The notes beneath the pieces were generated by a model. That model did not search any database. It saw nothing but the letters and a program-made list of their open reading frames with translations, and had not been told where the DNA came from. A DNA stretch of 17,104 nt, taken from NCBI GenBank assembly GCA_900770025.1, contig CAAGIW010000015.1:1-17104 (forward strand), in the 5' to 3' direction. The DNA comes from an uncultured Prevotella sp. Its GTDB lineage: Bacteria > Bacteroidota > Bacteroidia > Bacteroidales > Bacteroidaceae. The translations under genes and the position numbers were made by a program. This document shows positions 1-6,631 of the stretch, in pieces. Position 1 is the first letter of the stretch. Every line of letters starts with the position of its first letter.

Positions 1-23
1 TATTGCGGTTTGTCGTTCATCAT
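1..23 (-). CDS. possible start of a gene running off the left edge
   Basis: On the minus strand an ATG at 23 (with a second ATG directly after it at 20) opens a frame reading MMNDKPQ up to the window edge. A TATCTTTGC -7-like box lies at 56-48, about 25 bases upstream, which is a usual leader distance in Bacteroidota. Only seven codons are visible, so neither product nor reality of the gene can be judged. It matters because its putative promoter is the left copy of the 62-bp repeat that also lies in front of hipB. Confidence 0.3.
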
Positions 24-36
24 GTCTCTTGCTGAC

Positions 37-98
37 TATTGTTCACTGCAAAGATAATGATTTATCTTCAAATGGCATTCACTTAGGAATGATAACTT
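37..98. repeat. 62-bp direct repeat, left copy
   Basis: These 62 bases are identical to 1531-1592 and in the same orientation, offset by 1494 bp. The copy starts TATTGTTCACTGC and ends GATAACTT. It overlaps the last 16 bases of hipA, so the C-terminal residues of HipA and its stop codon are encoded by the repeat. On the minus strand it carries a TATCTTTGC box. Seen directly; its role is inferred. Confidence 0.95.
48..56 (-). promoter_or_regulatory. putative -7 box in left repeat copy
   Basis: TATCTTTGC on the minus strand fits the Bacteroidota -7 consensus TAnnTTTG. No convincing -33 element is present at the usual spacing. It would drive the gene that may begin at 23. The same box lies in the right copy in front of hipB. 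Confidence 0.4.
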
Positions 99-1189
99 TG
101 CTTGTGCCCCTCATTGACTGTTTTCCGCATCATCTCAAAGATGTCTGTCACTTCCTTTCTGTTCAGTCCTGCTTGAACAGCCACGGCAAACAGGTCCTCT
201 CTTGTGGGTTCAATACTATCATTGATTGAAGTTGTACGGAAGCCGTTTATTCCATCACTCGGCAGCAGGTCGTATGCAGGAGCGAAATGCCAGTTTTCTT
301 CTTGGCAGATGAAAGCAAAGTTTTTGGCATGGTCATCCTTGTTATCAATCAAGTAGTTGAACACCATCAGGCGATACACCTTCCACATCTCCGCCACACT
401 ATGTGTCAGAGCGGCGCACACTTGAAATATCTGGGCGTAGTCTATGCACGGCAAACGATAGTCGGCTCCGATAAGTCCGGCAACACTTACAACGTGCAAT
501 TTGCCTCCGTGTGTACGGTCAAACCGCTCCACTCCAAAGTATTTATCCTCGAACAGCCTCGTTTCCGGCATATCAATGCCACACTTCTTTGCAAGGAGCG
601 AGCAATTATACTCCTCGATGCCTATATGTTTGGAGTCTCTCTTTGCCCGAAACTTTACCATCCATTCCCTGCCTTCAAGACGGACAAAGATCTTCGGTCG
701 GGCGCCACCGGGAGACCCGCCCCGATATTGAAACTCCTCTATTCCCTCACCGGTATAGTCTTCACTGTCAAGAATCTGTTCAGCTTCCAAAGCCAGTTTC
801 TCGAAATCTGCATACTCCTGCTTTGACACTACGCTTTTGTCTGGGCGGAACTCCAGTGCTCCACGCCCTGCCGAACCAACAAGGGCCAGCCGGTCAAGCA
901 ATGACAACGCACGCGGGTTGATTCCATTCTGTTGCAGGTATCTGTCGAGAATCAACAAGCCCCAGCCATCAGGCAGACAATCATCAAAAACTCCGAAGCC
1001 GCCTTCAAACGGGCGAGGCTTTGCGATAAATACCCCACTGCGCAATGGCAATTCAAACGGAGAGATGGAAAAGCCCGTGCTGAGCCATTCTGCCGAATAC
1101 TCAAATGCGCACAATCCCTCTTTGGTCAAGGCCAGGCGCCCCACCTGACGCTTGCCGTAAATGACTTCAATCTGTTTGACACTACTCAT
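83..1189 (-). CDS. hipA: HipA-type serine/threonine kinase toxin
   Basis: This 368-aa protein is a HipA-family kinase, the toxin of a HipBA toxin-antitoxin pair. In E. coli HipA phosphorylates glutamyl-tRNA synthetase; the target here is unknown. Visible features: an N-terminal HipA subdomain (about 1-115), a glycine-rich nucleotide loop GGSPGGARPK (157-166), a probable ATP-binding lysine in WMVKF (K179), the catalytic loop NKDDHAKN with D285 and N290, and the metal-binding AYDLLP (D307). All key residues are intact, so it should be active. It is somewhat shorter than E. coli HipA (440 aa) but covers both subdomains in one chain. Its start overlaps the end of hipB by 8 bases, indicating translational coupling. 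The last five residues come from the left 62-bp repeat, which suggests the natural C-terminus may have been set by the event that placed the locus here. Confidence 0.93.
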   Translation of the reverse strand: MSSVKQIEVIYGKRQVGRLALTKEGLCAFEYSAEWLSTGFSISPFELPLRSGVFIAKPRPFEGGFGVFDDCLPDGWGLLILDRYLQQNGINPRALSLLDRLALVGSAGRGALEFRPDKSVVSKQEYADFEKLALEAEQILDSEDYTGEGIEEFQYRGGSPGGARPKIFVRLEGREWMVKFRAKRDSKHIGIEEYNCSLLAKKCGIDMPETRLFEDKYFGVERFDRTHGGKLHVVSVAGLIGADYRLPCIDYAQIFQVCAALTHSVAEMWKVYRLMVFNYLIDNKDDHAKNFAFICQEENWHFAPAYDLLPSDGINGFRTTSINDSIEPTREDLFAVAVQAGLNRKEVTDIFEMMRKTVNEGHKQSYHS

Positions 1190-1490
1190 TCCTTCTGCCT
1201 CTTTTTCGTGTAACGTTCTGTTCCTTCAGCACATCATCGAGCGTTTGATACTGCCGCTGTGCAAACAGTGCGGCAAACTCGTGGAGGGTATTCAGGGCGA
1301 AGGCCACCTGGAGCAAGCCCCTCAAAGAGATTTCCCCCGTCTGCTCAAACCTGCGGTAAGTGGCAAACTTCACTCCGGCCCTTGCGGCCAAGCCCTCTTG
1401 GGTCAAGTTCAGTTCCAGTCTTCTTGCCTTCACCCTTGCGGCAATCTGCAAGGCCACATCCTTGGGAGTGGACACATCAAATGCTATCAT
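1182..1490 (-). CDS. hipB: HipB-like XRE-family antitoxin/repressor
   Basis: This 102-aa protein has an XRE/Cro-type helix-turn-helix at about residues 13-70, including LTQEGLAARAGVKFATYRRFEQ, followed by a segment with a basic tail (RKRGRR). Its place directly before hipA, with an 8-base overlap, fits the antitoxin of a HipBA module that neutralises HipA and represses the operon. In the family the antitoxin comes first, as here. Two identical 10-mers, CATATTGTTC, lie at its start codon and near its predicted transcription start and may be its operators. The HTH assignment is firm; the antitoxin role is inferred from gene order. Confidence 0.88.
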   Translation of the reverse strand: MIAFDVSTPKDVALQIAARVKARRLELNLTQEGLAARAGVKFATYRRFEQTGEISLRGLLQVAFALNTLHEFAALFAQRQYQTLDDVLKEQNVTRKRGRRNE

Positions 1491-1538
1491 ATTGTTCTTA
1501 TTCTCGGATTAAGGGATTAAACAAACAACATATTGTTC
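1488..1538 (-). promoter_or_regulatory. paired 10-mer, candidate HipB operators
   Basis: The 10-mer CATATTGTTC occurs at 1488-1497 (overlapping the hipB start codon) and again at 1529-1538 (close to the expected transcription start). The second copy sits inside an interrupted palindrome AACAA-CATA-TTGTT. Twin sites around a toxin-antitoxin promoter are the usual layout for autorepression. The repeat is seen; HipB binding is inferred. Confidence 0.45.
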
Positions 1539-1592
1539 ACTGCAAAGATAATGATTTATCTTCAAATGGCATTCACTTAGGAATGATAACTT
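1531..1592. repeat. 62-bp direct repeat, right copy
   Basis: Identical over 62 bases to 37-98. Here it forms the promoter region of hipB, with the TATCTTTGC box inside it. Its right end runs into an array of degenerate GATAACTTCAAA motifs, the first of which shares its first eight bases with the repeat end. Confidence 0.95.
1542..1550 (-). promoter_or_regulatory. putative -7 box of hipBA
   Basis: TATCTTTGC on the minus strand, 51 bases before the hipB start codon, matches TAnnTTTG. No good -33 TTG is found 18-23 bases upstream, so activity may be weak or need an activator. It lies inside the right 62-bp repeat. Confidence 0.45.
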
Positions 1593-1668
1593 CAAACAAA
1601 GAACGATAAGTTCAAACAAAAAGCAATCAATAACTTCAAATAAAGACTGATAACTTCAAGCATAAAAA
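1585..1668. repeat. four degenerate GATAACTTCAAA tandem motifs
   Basis: Units begin at 1585, 1605, 1629 and 1649, giving spacings of 20, 24 and 20 bases. Each reads about GATAACTTCAAAcAAAgA, or TTTGAAGTTATC on the minus strand. A weaker fifth version (TTATCTTCAAATGG) lies inside the 62-bp repeat. The array is directly upstream of the hipB promoter and has no coding potential. It could be a regulator-binding array or the remains of a mobile repeat. Confidence 0.75.
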
Positions 1669-1698
1669 TTCCCCACGCCTGCGATAGACGTGGGGAAT
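1664..1698 (-). terminator. intrinsic terminator of the 712-aa/45-aa genes
   Basis: A perfect 10-bp stem pairs 1668-1677 with 1689-1698 (ATTCCCCACG/CGTGGGGAAT), with an 11-base loop. On the minus strand the stem is followed by a short U run. It ends transcription coming from the small peptide gene at 1726-1863. Confidence 0.85.
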
Positions 1699-1725
1699 AA
1701 CACCTTATCTGTTTGAGGAGTGGGG

Positions 1726-1863
1726 TTAGCCAATCTCAATCTCGTTCACTATTTCTCTTTCGATATCCATCTGCAACACATCGGGGTCTGATGCCGCCAT
1801 GAGCTGCACGTTATCAAGTTTCACCACCGTTACGGCAGGCTTCAAATATACTTTCTTTTCCAT
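1726..1863 (-). CDS. small 45-aa peptide with YLKPAVTVVKL leader-like N-terminus
   Basis: The minus strand encodes a 45-aa peptide starting MEKKVYLKPAVTVVKLD, with LMAAS at 21-25 and a very acidic second half (EREIVNEIEIG). A basic start with Y-x-x-P followed by V-x-L and then a small-residue L-x-A-A-S step recalls a class of short Bacteroidales peptides often found beside secreted proteins. I recognise the pattern from memory and cannot name a characterised family. There is no hydrophobic membrane segment. It lies 32 bases downstream of the 712-aa secreted protein and directly before a strong terminator, so the two are very probably co-transcribed. The AAS step could be a processing site; this is speculation. 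Gene call supported by frame, position and terminator. Confidence 0.72.
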   Translation of the reverse strand: MEKKVYLKPAVTVVKLDNVQLMAASDPDVLQMDIEREIVNEIEIG

Positions 1864-1895
1864 TTGTCAAATTGTTTTAGGAGTTAATTACTTCT

Positions 1896-4034
1896 TTATT
1901 TTACTCTCACGCCCATAAGGTTCATATAACCCTCTTGGGTCTTGATAACTATTTGGCCGTTGATGATGCACTTGGTGCCTTCGGTCACCTTGGTTTCCTT
2001 CTGTGTGTTCACGGCACGGATGCCTGTTGCGGTGGATTCATCGCCGAACACAATGCTGAGGGCCTTGATTCCGCTTGCGCCATTGATGAGCACATACGCC
2101 TTGTTTGCGGGGAAGTACTCGCCCGTGTATGATCCGAATGTGCTTGAGCTCTTCTCCAACACCATCAGATGGGCAGCAGTGCCTTTCAGCTCCGATGTCT
2201 TTGTGCGCACAGAAGTGCCCTTCAAGTCATTGTCGGCCATGTCGGCAGTTGCTTCATCGGCAACATACTTCACGGTAACGTTGGCACCCTTTTCTCCTAC
2301 AACCACCACACCACTGTTGGCAGGTATCACGCCCTCCACCTTTGTGAGCACCAGGTTGCTGGCAGAGATCTGGGCCTTATATGCCGTTCCGTTTGTCACG
2401 GTGAAGTTCTGCGGTGCAGAGAGAGTGGCGAAACCGTTGCTGAGGCTCTCCACATTGTTGAGAGTGATGTCGCCAGTGACGATATAATCCACGGTGATTA
2501 TCATCTGTGCCTGATAGCCTTCTCCGAAAGCAAATTCTATTCTCTCCTTTGCCTGAATATCGCTGACGGCAATTTCTACTGCTTCTACGCTTGTGGCCGA
2601 AGCATACGGGAGTTCAACAGGAGCTGCAAGCACGTTCGTTGCATCGCCGTCAACATACACAGCACTACATGTAGTAGCGCCTTTTGAGTCATTTGAAAGG
2701 CCATTGATCTTGATGGAAGTAACGGTATAACCGGGATTTACATTTATATAGAAACCATTTCCTGAAATTGCTGTAAGACTTTTACTGGTACGTGTCTTGA
2801 TAGAGCCGTTAATCGATGAGTTACCGGAAGAGATTTGTCCTGCAATACAAGCACCAGGAATCGTGATGGCACCCAGATTGTAGCTCACGTAGCTTGCATA
2901 AGTGCCTGATGTTGTTGGTGTCTCGGCACCCCCACCCACTGGCGCAGCCGCAACGACATACGACAAGTCTTCAGAGGCAGTCATGTTTGTCTGCTCAGCC
3001 TTTGCCTTGAGGGTGGCACCAGGAACCACGGCGATTGCTTCAGAATAAACGTTGCTGGTGGTCCAGCTGTCGGTGGAATACTTGATAGTGGCGCCTGTAG
3101 GGCCTGCCAGCGTCACGCTGTAGGTATTTGCAGCAAAGTTGTATCCTGTCACAGCCGCTGTGGGAGTAGCAAGAGTTGGCATGGCACCTGTTGTTTTGCT
3201 TGCTTCTTCTGAATCAGCTAAAGAGGATCCTGTCACCTTTGCAGTGATTGTTGTGTTGGGAGCCACGCTGATTGCCTCAGAGTATGTTGTATAAGCTCCG
3301 TCACCCACCTTGTAGGATATCACACCATCTACATCAGATGTCTCCATTGTAACAGGATATGTACCTGTATTTACATCATAGTCACCGATAGTGATGATGG
3401 GTTTGTTATACTGCGTCTGTACATTTTCTTCAAGTGTTCCGGTAAGCTTTAGCACAGGAATTGCGCAATACTTGGATACATCAGCACCATTATAGTAGTA
3501 CTGAATCTTAACTTTCACTGTACCAGTAAGCTCTATATTAGAAAGATTCTCCGTGTACGAAACTACATTTGAAGACTTTGGAGTACAAGACTTGCTTTCT
3601 GGAGTGTTCAGCACATCACCATTAGCATCCACGATAGAAGCCTTGTAATACCACGTATAGTTTTGACCTGCAAATTCAAAATACAGTTTTGTGGCAATGA
3701 GCTTATGTCCATTAGGGATTGTGATGGTTGCACCTGTCCAAACATCATCGTAATACTGTTCACCTAATCCAGCACCACTATACTGTGTTCTTTCACATTT
3801 TGCAAAAGTAAGTGCTGTTGTTGAACTTCCCCAATACACATTACCTTTGTTTCCACCCGTACTCTGATTTCCACGTGCTATGGCAACCTCAACGCCATCA
3901 TCTGTGGTCAATACAGTTGGAGCGGGAACATTAGTGCCTGAAATACTTGTGCTGAAACCGTAGTCGGTTGCCCAAGCCCCTCCGGACGTCAGCAATCCGA
4001 GGGCAACTAATAATTTAGTAGCTAATTTTTTCAT
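1896..4034 (-). CDS. secreted repeat protein with chitobiase-C-like domains
   Basis: This 712-aa protein starts best at the ATG at 4034, which gives a clear signal peptide (MKKLATKLLVALGLLTSGGAWA, cleavage near residue 22); the open frame extends 13 codons further upstream but those lack signal-peptide character. After a beta-rich N-terminal region (about 23-210) come two repeats that resemble the chitobiase/beta-hexosaminidase C-terminal-type domain (about 220-375; key phrases VISYKVGDGAYTTYSEAI and TIKYSTDSWTTSNVYSEAI). Another beta-rich Ser/Thr-rich region follows. The C-terminus ends INGQIVIKTQEGYMNLMGVRVK, the short tail seen in many Prevotella exported proteins. No catalytic motif was found; an adhesin or carbohydrate-binding surface role is plausible but unproven. 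It is the first gene of a two-gene unit with the 45-aa peptide. A long leader of about 230 bases precedes it. Confidence 0.85.
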   Translation of the reverse strand: MKKLATKLLVALGLLTSGGAWATDYGFSTSISGTNVPAPTVLTTDDGVEVAIARGNQSTGGNKGNVYWGSSTTALTFAKCERTQYSGAGLGEQYYDDVWTGATITIPNGHKLIATKLYFEFAGQNYTWYYKASIVDANGDVLNTPESKSCTPKSSNVVSYTENLSNIELTGTVKVKIQYYYNGADVSKYCAIPVLKLTGTLEENVQTQYNKPIITIGDYDVNTGTYPVTMETSDVDGVISYKVGDGAYTTYSEAISVAPNTTITAKVTGSSLADSEEASKTTGAMPTLATPTAAVTGYNFAANTYSVTLAGPTGATIKYSTDSWTTSNVYSEAIAVVPGATLKAKAEQTNMTASEDLSYVVAAAPVGGGAETPTTSGTYASYVSYNLGAITIPGACIAGQISSGNSSINGSIKTRTSKSLTAISGNGFYINVNPGYTVTSIKINGLSNDSKGATTCSAVYVDGDATNVLAAPVELPYASATSVEAVEIAVSDIQAKERIEFAFGEGYQAQMIITVDYIVTGDITLNNVESLSNGFATLSAPQNFTVTNGTAYKAQISASNLVLTKVEGVIPANSGVVVVGEKGANVTVKYVADEATADMADNDLKGTSVRTKTSELKGTAAHLMVLEKSSSTFGSYTGEYFPANKAYVLINGASGIKALSIVFGDESTATGIRAVNTQKETKVTEGTKCIINGQIVIKTQEGYMNLMGVRVK

Positions 4035-4267
4035 AAAGTTTTTTTGATTTAGTAATATTTGTTGTTTAGTCACAGTCGTGTTTAGTCGCTGCTTGGTGCA
4101 TCGTTTCCCCTTTGAGGTTTCCCCTTGGTGCTGTTTGGTTGTTCGGCCTTGGGGGGTGAATCTCGAATCATCAAGACTTCATTTTCCTCAGTCAGGATTC
4201 CTTGTTTTGGCAGGTCAGTATGTTGTTTCTGTTTTGGTTAGTAGCAGGCCGAGGCCAACTATCGACC

Positions 4268-4297
4268 GCAAAAGTAGGATAAATGTATTATATTCAA
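4268..4297 (-). promoter_or_regulatory. promoter of the 712-aa secreted protein
   Basis: On the minus strand TTG (4297-4295), 18 bases, then TACTTTTGC (4276-4268) matches the Bacteroidota -33/-7 pattern with the same spacing as the dapB promoter. It implies a 5' leader of about 225 bases before the start codon at 4034, which is rich in A and C on the transcript strand and has no ORF of note. Confidence 0.6.
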
Positions 4298-4325
4298 CAC
4301 TTAACGAATGTTAATAAATCGGCTT

Positions 4326-4335
4326 GGGGGGGGGG
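4326..4335. repeat. G10 homopolymer tract
   Basis: Ten consecutive G on the plus strand, about 30 bases upstream of the -33 element of the 712-aa gene promoter. Such tracts are prone to slippage, so length variation could alter promoter output, but this is inference. Confidence 0.9.
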
Positions 4336-4661
4336 TGTATTTAACATTATTTATCTTATGGGGCAGGTTTTTTGTCTTTTGTTCAAATATTATTTGACAA
4401 ATGTAACCTATTCATCGAACGCTTTTTTACGAGAGAATGGCATTCTGTTTTCTTGATTATCCCACGCTGAAAAGGCAAAAGTATAGATGAACAATGTGGA
4501 TAGACTACACTTTTGCACTTACAGCGCGCATTGCTTGCACTCCGTTTACACCCAAGGCGCCGCTGCGCTCTGCCTTGGGCTGTGCACTTCTGCGCTTTCA
4601 GCGCGTGCTGCTTGCCATATTCACTGAATAATTACGGACAAATAAAAATCAAAAAAACGCA
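4336..4661. other. non-coding stretch with small repeats
   Basis: No credible gene is present on either strand. It contains a near-repeat of 17 bases, CAGCGCGcaTTGCTTGC at 4522-4538 and CAGCGCGTGCTGCTTGC at 4599-4615 (77 bases apart), and between them a perfect 8-bp stem CCCAAGGC/GCCTTGGG (4551-4558 with 4572-4579). The stem has no U run on either side, so it is not a standard terminator. A TACACTTTTGC-like string near 4505 may be a chance -7 box, since no gene follows it. Confidence 0.6.
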
Positions 4662-4813
4662 CTCCCAACCTCCCCAAGGGGGAATTAAAGAATTAAAAGA
4701 TTAAAGAATTAAAAAATTAAAGGCCCACTCCCTGCCTCCCCAAAGGGGAATTAAAGAATTAAAAAATGAAAGGATTAAAATATTAAAGGCCCCCTCCCAA
4801 CCTCCCCAAAGGG
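4662..4813. repeat. 66-bp tandem repeat, 2.3 copies
   Basis: A core close to CTCCCAACCTCCCCAAAGGG occurs at 4662, 4728 and 4794, exactly 66 bases apart. The A/T-rich remainder (multiple GAATTAAA-type strings) is also conserved between the first two units at roughly 88 percent by eye. The third unit breaks off after its core. The GC-rich core is a familiar intergenic string in Prevotella genomes. No coding function. Confidence 0.85.
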
Positions 4814-4834
4814 TGGCGAGAATGGCCCCATTAG

Positions 4835-4898
4835 CATCAAAAATTGACCTTAAAAATCAGCGAAATTCAAGAAAAAATTGCCTTTTTCGCTGATTTTT
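4835..4898. repeat. 64-bp hairpin repeat, copy A (before ATPase)
   Basis: It aligns without gaps to 6497-6560. The inner 49 bases (4850-4898) differ from copy B at one position only. Within it AAAAATCAGCGAAA (4852-4865) can pair with the complementary TTTCGCTGATTTTT arm ending at 4898, giving a 14-bp stem with A and T runs outside, so it may act as a two-way terminator. It lies 36 bases before the ATPase promoter box. Confidence 0.9.
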
Positions 4899-4907
4899 CA
4901 AGTCATT

Positions 4908-4942
4908 TTTGCACGAATCTACAATAAAAAGATGTACTTTTG
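4908..4942 (+). promoter_or_regulatory. putative promoter of the ATPase gene
   Basis: TTTG at 4908-4911 and TACTTTTG at 4935-4942 resemble the -33 and -7 elements, though the 23-base gap is longer than at dapB. The -7 box is 24 bases before the ATG at 4967. Confidence 0.5.
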
Positions 4943-4966
4943 CAAGAGTAGAAACAACCTTTTGGC

Positions 4967-6427
4967 ATGAAATATCCCAACATTATTGGCAGAGAAGCGG
5001 AAATATCCACCCTCGAACGCCTGTACAAGTCGAAGAAATCGGAGTTTGTGGCCATCTATGGGCGCAGACGCATAGGCAAGTCGTATTTGGTCAGCGAAGT
5101 GTATGGCAGCAAGATCGTCTTTTCTGCCGTGGGAACATACATCAAAGACGGCGACAAGAATTTCAGCACGTACAGACAACTGCAGTTAGACCATTTCTAT
5201 GATTCGCTGACCATGTCGGGGTTGGACGCCTCCACATCAGCAAGACCCACCTGCTGGCGCGAGGCTTTTCTGCTGCTGCGCAGGCTGCTTGAGGGCATCC
5301 GCTCCCGCCGGAAGGTGATACTCATCGACGAACTGCCCTGGTTGGCGGGCCCCCAGTCGTCGGAGATGATCTCGGAACTTGGCTATTTCTGGAACTCATG
5401 GGCAGACAGTCAGCGGAACATCATTCTGGTGGTTTGCGGCTCTGCCACGAGCTGGATGCTCGACAACGTGATACGCGACTACGGAGGACTGCACGGAAGG
5501 CTCACGGAGATAGTTAGGCTGCGGCCCTTCACACTGGCCGAATGCCAGAAATATTACCAGCGCAACGGGTTCCGCCTTTCCCGATACGAAATGAGCATCT
5601 GCTACATGGCCTTGGGAGGCGTTCCCTTTTATCTTGACAAGCTGCGCAACAGTCAGACAATTACAGAGAACATCGACCGTATTTTCTTTGCCGATGACAA
5701 GATACACCAGGAGTTTCTCGACGTGTATGCAGGCCTTTATGCCAGCAAGGAGAAGTATGTGGAGATAGTCAAGGTGCTTGGCAACCAGTTTTACGGCATG
5801 ACCCAGCAAGAGATTGGCACCGCCACAGACATGAAAAGTGGCGGAACGCTGACCAAACTGCTCGAAAACCTGACGGAGTCGGGCATCATCAGGTCATATC
5901 CACGCTATGGCAAGAAGCGTGTGGAGACCGTGTATCAGCTGGTTGACTTCTTCTCACTGTTCTATTTGCGGTTCATTCACGGCAAGCAAGCCAAGAAAGG
6001 CATCTGGAATTCCATTCACGGCACGCCCTCCTTCTATACCTGGGCAGGCGACACCTTTGAACTGCTCTGCACAGAGCACCTGCCGCAAATACAGAATGCC
6101 CTGCGCATTGCCTCCATCCACCGCAATTACTGCTGGAGCGGAACAAGCCCCGACGGGAGAGGAGCGCAGATAGACCTGCTTTTGGAAAGCAAGACCGACA
6201 GGACAGACTATCTCTGCGAAATGAAGTTTTGCGGCAGCAAATATGCCATCACGAAAGCCGACGAGGAGAATCTGCTGAACAAGACGGAGGCCTTTGCAGC
6301 AAGCAAGATGCACAACAAGACACACAGCATCCAGTTGGTGATGATCACCACCATGGGCATTGCACGGGGAGAGCACGCCAGCATCGTCAATCAATCCGTT
6401 GTCTTGGACAATTTATTTGCAAAATAA
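4967..6427 (+). CDS. AAA ATPase with C-terminal PD-(D/E)XK-like (DUF234-type) domain
   Basis: This 486-aa protein belongs to the archaeal-type ATPase family common in Bacteroidota (ATPase_2 N-terminus with DUF234-like C-terminus). Visible: Walker A GRRRIGKS (32-39), Walker B VILIDELPWL with D121 and E122, a sensor-like VVCGSATSWM near 155, then a winged-helix region around 270-330 (QQEIGTATDMKSGGTLTKLLENLTESGII). The C-terminus has D403 in QIDLLLE and E418-x-K420 in YLCEMKF, the D...ExK layout of PD-(D/E)XK nucleases. Function is unknown; these genes are often multi-copy and genomically mobile-looking. It stands alone with its own promoter and is bracketed by a 64-bp hairpin repeat on both sides. 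The frame is intact. Confidence 0.85.
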   Translation: MKYPNIIGREAEISTLERLYKSKKSEFVAIYGRRRIGKSYLVSEVYGSKIVFSAVGTYIKDGDKNFSTYRQLQLDHFYDSLTMSGLDASTSARPTCWREAFLLLRRLLEGIRSRRKVILIDELPWLAGPQSSEMISELGYFWNSWADSQRNIILVVCGSATSWMLDNVIRDYGGLHGRLTEIVRLRPFTLAECQKYYQRNGFRLSRYEMSICYMALGGVPFYLDKLRNSQTITENIDRIFFADDKIHQEFLDVYAGLYASKEKYVEIVKVLGNQFYGMTQQEIGTATDMKSGGTLTKLLENLTESGIIRSYPRYGKKRVETVYQLVDFFSLFYLRFIHGKQAKKGIWNSIHGTPSFYTWAGDTFELLCTEHLPQIQNALRIASIHRNYCWSGTSPDGRGAQIDLLLESKTDRTDYLCEMKFCGSKYAITKADEENLLNKTEAFAASKMHNKTHSIQLVMITTMGIARGEHASIVNQSVVLDNLFAK

Positions 6428-6496
6428 TTCAAGGCGCAGATGCCAAAAATTGCCACCGCCAACAGTCAACATTACACCACAGAGACACCCCCAAAA

Positions 6497-6560
6497 CATC
6501 AAAAAATAGCTTTAAAAATCAGCGAAATTCAAGAAAAATTTGCCTTTTTCGCTGATTTTT
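6497..6560. repeat. 64-bp hairpin repeat, copy B (after ATPase)
   Basis: Same orientation as copy A at 4835-4898, 1662 bp apart; the inner 49 bases match at 48 positions. It begins 70 bases past the ATPase stop codon and its stem followed by T5 may serve as that gene's terminator. Confidence 0.9.
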
Positions 6561-6631
6561 AAGTGGAAAAATGGGGCCAGATGGGCATGAAAAGTGGAGG
6601 AACGGAGGGCAAAACGAAAAACCCTGATTTC

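Noticed and set aside
4078..4314. 78-codon plus-strand frame in the leader region of the 712-aa gene
   Set aside because: No family-like sequence or promoter; lies in the opposite-strand leader and promoter.
4551..4579. Terminator at the CCCAAGGC/GCCTTGGG stem
   Set aside because: No U run follows on either strand and no gene ends nearby.
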